A stretch of 11,394 nucleotides of DNA from an uncultured Pedobacter sp. GTDB lineage: Bacteria; Bacteroidota; Bacteroidia; Sphingobacteriales; Sphingobacteriaceae. Below, one piece after another: positions 1 to 5,861 of the stretch. Location: NCBI GenBank assembly GCA_938008555.1, contig CALLKE010000260.1:1-11394 (forward strand). Direction: 5' to 3'. The first letter of the stretch is position 1. Every line of letters starts with the position of its first letter. A program made the position numbers and the translations under genes. A model generated the notes under the pieces. The model saw nothing but the letters and a program-made list of their open reading frames with translations, had not been told where the DNA came from and made no database searches.

Positions 1-31
1 ATCCAATCTGAGTATCATGTTTTATCAGCTT

Positions 32-48
32 TTTAAACGGTGTTTAAA
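32..48. repeat. 7-bp inverted repeat with 3-nt spacer
   Basis: TTTAAAC, then GGT, then GTTTAAA forms a perfect short hairpin or dyad. It sits before the terminator at 76-120, in sequence whose coding status is unclear because the window edge is so close. Two short frames run in from the left edge and stop at 34-36 and 68-70. Neither gives a recognisable protein tail, and six codons are open leftward on the minus strand from an ATG at 16-18. The dyad could be an operator-like site or chance AT-rich symmetry. Confidence 0.3.
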
Positions 49-75
49 GGGACTGGTTTTGGTAGGCTAAAATAA

Positions 76-120
76 CCCTGAGTTTGAAGAATTTTCTTCA
101 GATTTCAGGGGTGTTTTTTT
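76..120 (+). terminator. Rho-independent terminator of an upstream gene
   Basis: An outer stem CCCTGA (76-81) pairs with TCAGGG (105-110). An inner stem TGAAGAA (85-91) pairs with TTCTTCA (94-100), with small internal bulges between the two. The hairpin is followed at once by a G and seven Ts (113-120), the usual intrinsic terminator layout on the plus strand. It probably ends transcription of a gene lying left of the window. On the minus strand the flank is less T-rich, so termination in that direction is possible but weaker. Confidence 0.65.
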
Positions 121-148
121 GGAGTTTTGGTTTTGCGGGTTATATTGG
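118..148 (+). promoter_or_regulatory. Candidate Bacteroidota sigma-A promoter for folK
   Basis: TTTG at 118-121 is followed after 19 nt by TATATTGG at 141-148. The known Bacteroidota housekeeping consensus is TTTG around -33 and TAnnTTTG around -7, with about this spacing, so the second box has one mismatch. Transcription would start near 153-156, giving folK a leader of roughly 75 nt. The -33 box overlaps the T-tract of the preceding terminator. A GC-rich hairpin (GCGGG 135-139 with CCCGC 149-153) overlaps the -7 box and could be incidental. This is motif matching only. Confidence 0.35.
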
Positions 149-231
149 CCCGCCGTTAGGATGTAGTTGTATGGTAAATAATGTACGTGTGTCCTATTTC
201 TTAAGATTTGGTTCCTTTTTAGTAGCGTTTT

Positions 232-759
232 ATGAATGATGTTTATTTGTTACTTGGCAGTAATCTTGGTGATAGCGAAAAGTATATCTGTGATGCTAAA
301 CAATGGATTGAAGATGAATTAGGCCCTATCCTAAAAGCATCATCCTTGTATAGAACTGCTGCGTGGGGTGAAACCAATCAAGCTGATTTTATCAACCAAG
401 TGGTGGTCGTATCATCTGCATTGAAACCACAAGATATACTCAGAAAAATAGTAGTTATTGAAACTCATTTAGGAAGATCGCGTATCCTAAAGTGGGGAGC
501 TAGAACTATTGATATTGATATTTTATTCTATGGCGATCAATGTGTAAATGAGGCCAACCTAATTATTCCACATGCTTATTTACATCAACGAAATTTTACA
601 CTGATTCCTTTATTAGAAATTGCACCCAATTTTTACCACCCTGTATTGCATAAAACGATTAAGCAACTCTGTGAACAAGTATTGGATCCTTTATCTGTCC
701 AAAAGATATCGTTAGAGGCTGAGAAAGTTCAACTAACACCGTGTGAGAGTGCTTGGTGA
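232..759 (+). CDS. folK: FolK, 6-hydroxymethyl-7,8-dihydropterin pyrophosphokinase (HPPK)
   Basis: This enzyme transfers pyrophosphate from ATP to 6-hydroxymethyl-7,8-dihydropterin in cytoplasmic folate synthesis, just before dihydropteroate synthase. The 175-residue protein carries the HPPK signatures: GSNLGD at 9-14, E77-H-L-G-R, and the W88-G-A-R-T-I-D-I-D block. In that block D94 and D96 match the two Mg-binding aspartates (D95 and D97 of E. coli HPPK). A His-x5-Arg-x-Phe stretch (H114, R120, F122) forms the usual C-terminal substrate-binding element. The length is typical, with a short extra tail. The ATG at 232 puts the GSN motif at the normal distance from the N terminus. No Shine-Dalgarno is visible, as expected in Bacteroidota. 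The gene appears monocistronic: recX lies tail-to-tail 6 bp downstream. Confidence 0.95.
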   Translation: MNDVYLLLGSNLGDSEKYICDAKQWIEDELGPILKASSLYRTAAWGETNQADFINQVVVVSSALKPQDILRKIVVIETHLGRSRILKWGARTIDIDILFYGDQCVNEANLIIPHAYLHQRNFTLIPLLEIAPNFYHPVLHKTIKQLCEQVLDPLSVQKISLEAEKVQLTPCESAW

Positions 760-765
760 AACGAG

Positions 766-1236
766 TTAATTTTTCTTCAAAAGGTCAGCAATCAACTCCT
801 GCTCAAATCCTTTTGTCGATGCATATTGCATTAATTTGTATCGACGCTTATATGGATCCCTCTCGATAAGTACACTGGACTTCTTTTCAATCAGATGCTC
901 TAGTTTGTGGATATAATCTGAGTCATCAATTTTTTGAAGTGATTGTTTAATTAATTCTGGAGACACTTGTTTCAATCTCAGTTCATACCTGATTTTAAGT
1001 TTCCCCCAGCCATTGATTCGGAATTTACCGAGTGTGTAAGCCTCTGCAAAGCGTGCCTCATTTAGAAAATTCTGTTGAATCAGATGTGTCAGAATATCTT
1101 CGATTTCTTCTGGAGATAGATTCCACTGTTGTAGCTTACCTTTCACTTCGTAGGTTGATCGTTCCTGGTAGGCACAATAGCTTTCTACTTTTGCAATAAT
1201 CTGTAGCTTGCTAAGCAATAATGGCTTATCATTCAT
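766..1236 (-). CDS. recX: RecX family regulatory protein
   Basis: RecX proteins are small, helical, three-domain cytoplasmic proteins that bind RecA filaments and limit recombinase activity. This 156-residue sequence has the expected pattern. An N-terminal repeat has a Y-C-x-x-Q-E-R-S start (about 20-27) and a V-K-x-K-L stretch. The middle has F-L-N-E-A-R-F-A-E-A-Y (57-67), followed by K-x-R-I-N-G-W-G (71-78) and the basic K-I-R-Y-E-L-R (81-87). A charged C-terminal three-helix segment follows. Length agrees with the family. The start ATG (complement of 1234-1236) leaves a 71-bp divergent gap to murF-alr. recA is not in the window, so the partner is inferred from the family. The gene ends 6 bp from the folK stop with no obvious terminator between them. 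Confidence 0.9.
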   Translation of the reverse strand: MNDKPLLLSKLQIIAKVESYCAYQERSTYEVKGKLQQWNLSPEEIEDILTHLIQQNFLNEARFAEAYTLGKFRINGWGKLKIRYELRLKQVSPELIKQSLQKIDDSDYIHKLEHLIEKKSSVLIERDPYKRRYKLMQYASTKGFEQELIADLLKKN

Positions 1237-1307
1237 TTCGGAATAATGTATTTTGAAATCACTGGGCGCAAATTTTAAAATTTTCCTGAGATTAGCGTAA
1301 TAATTTT
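1237..1307. promoter_or_regulatory. Divergent recX / murF-alr intergenic region with 14-bp palindrome
   Basis: This 71-bp gap should hold promoters for both genes. Its centre, 1270-1283, is a perfect 14-bp palindrome, AAATTTTAAAATTT. The palindrome supplies -7-like sequences on both strands: TAAAATTTG on the minus strand and TAAAATTTT on the plus strand. Both deviate from TAnnTTTG. A TTTG at 1252-1255 lies 20 nt before the plus-strand copy and could be the -33 box for murF-alr. The match is weak and the palindrome may be simple AT-rich symmetry. Confidence 0.25.
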
Positions 1308-3794
1308 ATGAACCATATCGCTTATTCCGTTAAAGAGCTTCAAGGAGTCTTTAGTGGACAAACATACATTGATTTTGAGGACGCACGTGTAGGTACCTTA
1401 TTGATAGATAGCAGAAAGATCATTAGTGCAGATGACGCTTTATTTTTTGCTCTAAAAGGTCGACGTGATGGACACTCATTTATTCCTGAGCTTTATCAGG
1501 CAGGTGTACGCAACTTTGTTGTGGATGATCCTGCCTGGGATCGTTCAGCGTGTGCTGGTTCCAATTTTTATCTGGTCAAAGACACTTTAGCCGCTTTGCA
1601 AGATTTAGCTACCTATCATCGGCTTCATTTTAAGTGCCCGGTGATTGCCATTACAGGTAGTAATGGAAAAACAGTTGTGAAAGAGTGGCTATATCAGTTG
1701 TTGACACCAGAGTATACAATTGTTCGTAATCCTAAAAGTTATAATTCACAGGTGGGGGTTCCTCTTTCCGTTTGGGAGATCAGTGAAAAAGATGATCTTG
1801 CAATCTTTGAAGCGGGTATTTCAAAAGTGGGAGAGATGGAGCATTTGGCAAAAGTAATTCGTCCAACGATTGGCATTTTAACAAATATTGGCTCTGCACA
1901 TGATGAAAGTTTTGTTTCTACCGACGAAAAAATTGCTGAGAAATTGAAGCTGTTTGATGATGTTGATTTGTTCATCTACTCAAAGCAATACCTCAGCAAT
2001 TATAAAGGAACAATTCCTGGTAAAAAGCAATTTTCATGGAGTCTCACTCCAGATCTTTCTGGAGGAGAAGATGATTTGTGGGTAGAGTTTGTTTCTCCTG
2101 AAAAAGCAGGAGATGAAGCCAAGTTGTTGAAAGCAAAGTTGAATGGACAAGAATTAAAAACGATACTCCCATTTACAGATTATCCATCTATTGAAAACGC
2201 CGTTATTTGTTGGGCAACTTTGCTTGCCATGGGCTATCAATCAGATGAGGCTAGTGAGCGCTTGCAGCAACTAATTCCTGTAAATATTCGTTTGGAGCTA
2301 AAAGATGGCATCAATAATTGCTCCTTGATTGACGACTCAGCCAGTTTGGATATTTATTCGCTAGCTATTGCATTAGATTTTTTGAAACAACAGCAACAGC
2401 ATGCACGAAAAACAGTGATCTTATCCGACATCCCTGAATTGGGTGCCAATCGAGATGAAGTTTATCAGGATGTGGCAACTTTATTAAAAAATAAATCGGT
2501 AGACCGTTTAATAGGTGTTGGAGATCAGATTAGGCACTATGCTGATTCATTTTCTATAGAAACTCATTTCTTCAAAACGGCTGATGAACTTTTGGCAAAT
2601 CTACCTTCTCTAAAACTGTTTAATGAAACTATCTTATTGAAGGGCGCCCACCATTTTGAATTCGAGCGTATTAGTAAAGCATTGACTCAAAAAGTGCATG
2701 AAACGGAGCTAGAGATTAATCTAAATGCTCTCGTTCATAATTTAAATCATTACAAATCGCTTCTAAAACCAGGTGTAAAATTAATGGCTATGGTGAAAGC
2801 GTTTTCGTATGGTAGCGGGAGCTTTGAAATAGCCAATGTATTGGCATATCATAAAGTGGAGTATTTAGCAGTGGCTTATCCAGATGAAGGGGTATCCCTT
2901 CGTGAAGCGGGAATAAAATTGCCAATTATGGTGATGAGTCCTGATCTCATATCTTTTGATGCCATGATAGATAATCAATTGGAACCCGAAATTTATAGTC
3001 AGCGGATTTTACAAGCATTTATTCAGGCATTAGATCGAAAAAATATGGAGTATTACCCTGTCCATCTTAAGATAGATACAGGTATGCACCGTTTGGGTTT
3101 TATGGAGGATGAGGTGGATAAGCTGATTATAGAATTAAAAAAAACGAATACTATTCGGGTAGAGAGTGTTTTCTCTCATTTAGCAGCTAGTGAGGATCCA
3201 GCATATGACGATTTTACACAAAGTCAAATTGATTTATTTGAACGTCTCTCAAAAAAAATAGAACGAGAATTGGGCTATACACTGATTAGACACATTGCAA
3301 ACACTTCAGGAGTTGATCGCTGGCCCGCTGCTCAATTTGATATGGTTCGTTTGGGAATAGGCTTGTATGGGATTAATAAAAACTATCCTGCCGGTTCCCC
3401 TTTGCAAACTGTAACTTTCCTCAAAACGAGTATTTCTCAGATCAAACATATTCCAGCAGGAGATACTGTCGGATATGGTCGTCAAGGAAAAATGCCGCAT
3501 GGTGGAAAAATAGCAACTGTGAAGATTGGCTATGCAGATGGATATGATCAAGCTTTAGGAAACGGTGTGGGTAAGATGCTAATTAATAATCAGCTTGTTC
3601 CAACGATTGGTAGAATTTGTATGGATATGACGATGTTGGATATTACTGGTTTACATGTAGCTGAAGGTGATGAAGTAATTGTTTTTAACGATCAAATAAA
3701 AATTGAAGACATTGCCAAGAGGCTAAATATTAGTCCTTATGAGATACTAACAGGAATATCACAGCGAGTAAAAAGAGTGTATTACTACGAATAA
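1308..3794 (+). CDS. murF-alr: Bifunctional MurF (UDP-MurNAc-tripeptide:D-Ala-D-Ala ligase) / alanine racemase
   Basis: The 828-residue protein joins two peptidoglycan precursor enzymes, a fusion known across Bacteroidota. Residues 1 to about 460 are MurF, which adds D-Ala-D-Ala to UDP-MurNAc-tripeptide using ATP. Visible are the N-terminal D-S-R-K substrate motif (34-37), the P-loop ITGSNGKT (115-122, K121), the N-P-K-S-Y-N-S-Q block (141-148), F-E-A-G-I-S (167-172) and T-N-I-G-S-A-H (192-198). Residues from about 465 to 828 are a fold-type III, PLP-dependent alanine racemase. Its Schiff-base lysine is K497 in V-K-A-F-S-Y-G, and Y723 in V-G-Y-G-R is the probable opposing catalytic tyrosine. 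G-Y-A-D-G-Y (741-746) and the C-terminal G-R-I-C-M-D-M motif are also present. One oddity: where stand-alone MurF has D-x-Y-N, this reads D-D-S-A-S-L-D (342-348). It is followed after 3 nt, or 15 nt at the preferred start, by the DUF502 gene, so the two are probably co-transcribed. Confidence 0.97.
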   Translation: MNHIAYSVKELQGVFSGQTYIDFEDARVGTLLIDSRKIISADDALFFALKGRRDGHSFIPELYQAGVRNFVVDDPAWDRSACAGSNFYLVKDTLAALQDLATYHRLHFKCPVIAITGSNGKTVVKEWLYQLLTPEYTIVRNPKSYNSQVGVPLSVWEISEKDDLAIFEAGISKVGEMEHLAKVIRPTIGILTNIGSAHDESFVSTDEKIAEKLKLFDDVDLFIYSKQYLSNYKGTIPGKKQFSWSLTPDLSGGEDDLWVEFVSPEKAGDEAKLLKAKLNGQELKTILPFTDYPSIENAVICWATLLAMGYQSDEASERLQQLIPVNIRLELKDGINNCSLIDDSASLDIYSLAIALDFLKQQQQHARKTVILSDIPELGANRDEVYQDVATLLKNKSVDRLIGVGDQIRHYADSFSIETHFFKTADELLANLPSLKLFNETILLKGAHHFEFERISKALTQKVHETELEINLNALVHNLNHYKSLLKPGVKLMAMVKAFSYGSGSFEIANVLAYHKVEYLAVAYPDEGVSLREAGIKLPIMVMSPDLISFDAMIDNQLEPEIYSQRILQAFIQALDRKNMEYYPVHLKIDTGMHRLGFMEDEVDKLIIELKKTNTIRVESVFSHLAASEDPAYDDFTQSQIDLFERLSKKIERELGYTLIRHIANTSGVDRWPAAQFDMVRLGIGLYGINKNYPAGSPLQTVTFLKTSISQIKHIPAGDTVGYGRQGKMPHGGKIATVKIGYADGYDQALGNGVGKMLINNQLVPTIGRICMDMTMLDITGLHVAEGDEVIVFNDQIKIEDIAKRLNISPYEILTGISQRVKRVYYYE

Positions 3795-3809
3795 TAATTG
3801 CAGAAAAGC

Positions 3810-4400
3810 ATGAACAAAATATTTCGAATACTATTAAACTACTTAATTAATGGTGCAATAGTCATTTTGCCTCTAGGCACAGCTATTTTTTTGATAATCT
3901 GGATATTCTCTAGAGTAGACGCAGCCTTAAATATGAGCGATATATTTTGGGTTGATAAATTCGGACATCCCCGATATATTCCAGGATTGGGTATCCTTGG
4001 CGTTTTAGTAGTTTTTCTAGTTTCAGGGATCATCTTTACAAACTTTGTTACAGAGCCTATTTATAACTGGTTTAGTAAATGGATGAAAAAGCTTCCCATC
4101 TTTAACTTTTTTTACACTTCTATTAAAGATTTAACTGAAGCTTTTGTTGGAGATGAAAAGAAGTTCAATGAGCCTGTTATTGTGGAGATGGATGATTTTG
4201 GTATGAAGAAAATAGGATTTCTAACTCAAAAAGATTTGTCGAAGCTTAATCTATTAGAAGATGTTGCTGTTTACTTTCCATTGTCTTATTCCTTTGCTGG
4301 TCAGCTATGTATTGTGAAGGCTGATCGGGTGAAGTTTCTCAATATAAGTACAGCTGAGGCAATGAAATTTGTGGTTTCAGGTGGAGTAAGTCATTTGTAG
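3810..4400 (+). CDS. DUF502 family integral membrane protein
   Basis: A 196-residue inner-membrane protein of unknown function. Two hydrophobic helices are clear: about 11-34 (including V-I-L-P-L-G-T, whose proline is typical of the family) and about 58-80 (G-L-G-I-L-G-V-L through I-I-F-T-N). Next comes the family's L-P-x-F-N-F-F-Y-T-S-I-K-D-L (95-108), then a soluble C-terminal half ending in the conserved V-V-S-G-G-V. I place the start at the ATG at 3810, because this gives the M-N-K-x-x-R-I-L-L N terminus. A TTG at 3798 would add four residues and is less likely. The gene lies 15 nt after murF-alr and is probably in its transcript, which hints at an envelope role without showing one. Its last 10 bp overlap the end of the convergent ABC ATPase gene. 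Confidence 0.85.
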   Translation: MNKIFRILLNYLINGAIVILPLGTAIFLIIWIFSRVDAALNMSDIFWVDKFGHPRYIPGLGILGVLVVFLVSGIIFTNFVTEPIYNWFSKWMKKLPIFNFFYTSIKDLTEAFVGDEKKFNEPVIVEMDDFGMKKIGFLTQKDLSKLNLLEDVAVYFPLSYSFAGQLCIVKADRVKFLNISTAEAMKFVVSGGVSHL

Positions 4401-5083
4401 TCGGATAGTAAGATATGATGTTTACAAAATTGATATTCCTGTTCCTGGTTTGAGCAAATAATGGTTAATCGGTTTTGAGCAAATTGTTCTACCAGAGATA
4501 AATACCATTTTACACCTTGCTGATCAAGATTAGAAGTCGGTTCGTCGAGTAATAACAAAGGTGTGTCTGAGCAAAATGCCAAAGCGAGTTTTACCCGCTG
4601 CTTCATTCCTGATGAGAAGTATTTCAACGTTTTATGAGCAAACTTTCTCAGATCCAATAGTTCAATAATTGCTTCTAAACTCAGGTTAGGTTGATAGCTT
4701 TTAAACTGAAAATGAAAACGAATGGATTCCTCAAGCGTAAACTCTTCTATAAGTTCTAGATAGGGTGCAGCTAGGCTGATATGCTTAAATAGTTGCTCAC
4801 TATCTAAAATCTTATCATTCAAATAACAGGTTATTTTGCCTATTGATGGGCTGAGATTCCCAGCGATCAGCTGCAGCATAGTAGACTTTCCAGCCCCATT
4901 TGCCCCTAGAATAGCATACGATTGAGGAGATTCAAATTTATAATTGATATTCCTAAAAATCCAATCACGGTTAAAGTGCCTACCCGTATTTTCGAGAACG
5001 AGCCTAATATCAGCCCCTTTTTTTGAAGGGGTTAGACATGAGGCTCGTTCTTTTGAAGGGGGCGAGATGAAGCTGTTAAGCAT
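4391..5083 (-). CDS. Orphan ABC transporter ATP-binding protein
   Basis: A 230-residue nucleotide-binding subunit with no permease gene nearby. Residue numbers are from the ATG at 5083. The Walker A motif GANGAGKST is at 60-68, the signature SSGMKQR starts at 157, and Walker B LLLLDEP at 176-182 is followed by a D-loop (SNLD). Two functional positions are atypical. The Q-loop region reads I-S-L-A-A-P-Y without a glutamine, and the H-switch position reads C-S-N (N212) instead of histidine. The ABC domain begins around residue 27. The first 26 or so residues are serine/proline/lysine-rich, with S-P-P-S-K and T-P-S-K-K repeats, and are encoded by the palindromic repeat at 4996-5061. The chosen ATG overlaps the lpxA stop by 8 bp, favouring translational coupling. 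A TTG at 5089 is an alternative start. The gene is last in the lpx operon, but its substrate is unknown, and it could be a non-transport ATPase. Confidence 0.85.
   Translation of the reverse strand: MLNSFISPPSKERASCLTPSKKGADIRLVLENTGRHFNRDWIFRNINYKFESPQSYAILGANGAGKSTMLQLIAGNLSPSIGKITCYLNDKILDSEQLFKHISLAAPYLELIEEFTLEESIRFHFQFKSYQPNLSLEAIIELLDLRKFAHKTLKYFSSGMKQRVKLALAFCSDTPLLLLDEPTSNLDQQGVKWYLSLVEQFAQNRLTIICSNQEQEYQFCKHHILLSDYK
4996..5061. repeat. Palindromic repeat element translated in frame in the ABC ATPase gene
   Basis: The left arm (4996-5019) begins GAACGAGCCT and ends CCCCTT. The right arm (5026-5050) begins AAGGGG and ends AGGCTCGTTC. They form an imperfect hairpin: a perfect 10-bp base, a middle with one mismatch, a G-T pair and a one-base bulge, and a 6-bp CCCCTT/AAGGGG top closing a loop at 5020-5025. 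An 11-bp direct repeat, TTTTGAAGGGG, occurs at 5021-5031 and again at 5051-5061. The element begins some 14 bp beyond the lpxA stop and stays open in the ABC ATPase frame, where it encodes most of an N-terminal extension outside the ABC fold. It looks like a REP/MITE-like or Rickettsia-palindromic-element-like insertion, but only one copy is visible here. Confidence 0.7.
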
Positions 5084-5861
5084 TCCCAAAGCCTTTCATC
5101 ACACCTCGATTTGAGTTTCGTATGAAATCAAGTATTTCATCTCTAATCTCGGTAGGTTGGCGCTCTGTCTCAATAATATCCAGCGCCTTTGTGATGTTGT
5201 ATTTCTTTAGAAAAACAGTCCTATAGATATCTTGTATTTCATTGATCTGTTCAGGAGTAAATCCTCTACGACGTAAACCTACAGAGTTGATTCCGACGTA
5301 GGAGAGAGGCTCACGTCCAGCTTTTGTATATGGGGGAACATCTTTACGAACCAAAGAACCACCTGAGATAATGGCGTGGGCGCCAATAGATACAAATTGG
5401 TGTACTGCTGAGGTGCCGCCAATAAAAGCATAATCTTGTATCTCAATATGACCAGCTAGCTGGACAGAATTGGCAATAATAACATGATTTCCAATAATGC
5501 AGTCATGTGCAACATGAACATAGGCCATGAGCAAGCAATCATGTCCGATCTGTGTGGTGTTTTTATCCAGCGCAGTACCTCTATTAAGTGTCACACATTC
5601 TCGGATAACAGTGTTATCTCCAATAGAAAGCGTGGTGGGCTCTCCTTTATATTTTAAATCTTGTGGAGGTGCTGAAATGACGGCACCAGGAAAAATACGG
5701 CAGTTTTTGCCAATACGTGCACCATCCATGATGGTTACATTTGATCCAATCCAAGTACCCTCGCCAATGACTACATCTTTGTAAATAGTTACAAAAGGTT
5801 CTATAACGACATTTTCAGCAATTTTTGCTTGAGGATGAATATATGCTAATGGTTGGATCAT
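5076..5861 (-). CDS. lpxA: LpxA, acyl-[ACP]-UDP-N-acetylglucosamine O-acyltransferase
   Basis: LpxA performs the first step of lipid A synthesis in the cytoplasm: transfer of a 3-hydroxyacyl chain from ACP to the 3-OH of UDP-GlcNAc. The 261-residue protein has the left-handed beta-helix hexapeptide pattern over about residues 1-185. It has the L-N-R-G-T block (92-96) and V-H-V-A-H-D-C (115-121), whose H119 corresponds to the catalytic His125 of E. coli LpxA. A-V-H-Q-F (152-156) and the G-I-N-S-V-G-L-R-R-R-G-F stretch (190-201) lead into the helical C-terminal domain that helps form the trimer. Length matches the family. The start ATG overlaps the lpxC-fabZ stop in an ATGA arrangement (5858-5861), indicating translational coupling. 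The ABC ATPase start overlaps its own stop. Confidence 0.96.
   Translation of the reverse strand: MIQPLAYIHPQAKIAENVVIEPFVTIYKDVVIGEGTWIGSNVTIMDGARIGKNCRIFPGAVISAPPQDLKYKGEPTTLSIGDNTVIRECVTLNRGTALDKNTTQIGHDCLLMAYVHVAHDCIIGNHVIIANSVQLAGHIEIQDYAFIGGTSAVHQFVSIGAHAIISGGSLVRKDVPPYTKAGREPLSYVGINSVGLRRRGFTPEQINEIQDIYRTVFLKKYNITKALDIIETERQPTEIRDEILDFIRNSNRGVMKGFGNA

Noticed and set aside
1..70. C-terminal end of an upstream coding gene
   Set aside because: Two plus-strand frames run in from the edge for 11 and 22 codons, but neither tail is recognisable, so no partial gene is called.
135..153. GC-rich hairpin GCGGG/CCCGC before folK as a riboswitch or second terminator
   Set aside because: Only 5 bp with a 9-nt loop, no T-tract and no larger conserved fold. 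It also overlaps the candidate -7 box.
1739..1975. Open frame of 78 codons on the minus strand inside murF-alr
   Set aside because: Antisense shadow of a clearly coding gene with no recognisable domain.
3798..3809. TTG at 3798 as the DUF502 start
   Set aside because: The ATG at 3810 gives the family-like N terminus directly before the first membrane helix; the TTG adds only four residues.
5527..5784. Open frame of 85 codons on the plus strand inside lpxA
   Set aside because: Lies opposite the hexapeptide-repeat region. The repetitive coding pattern keeps the opposite frame open, and the product is not protein-like.
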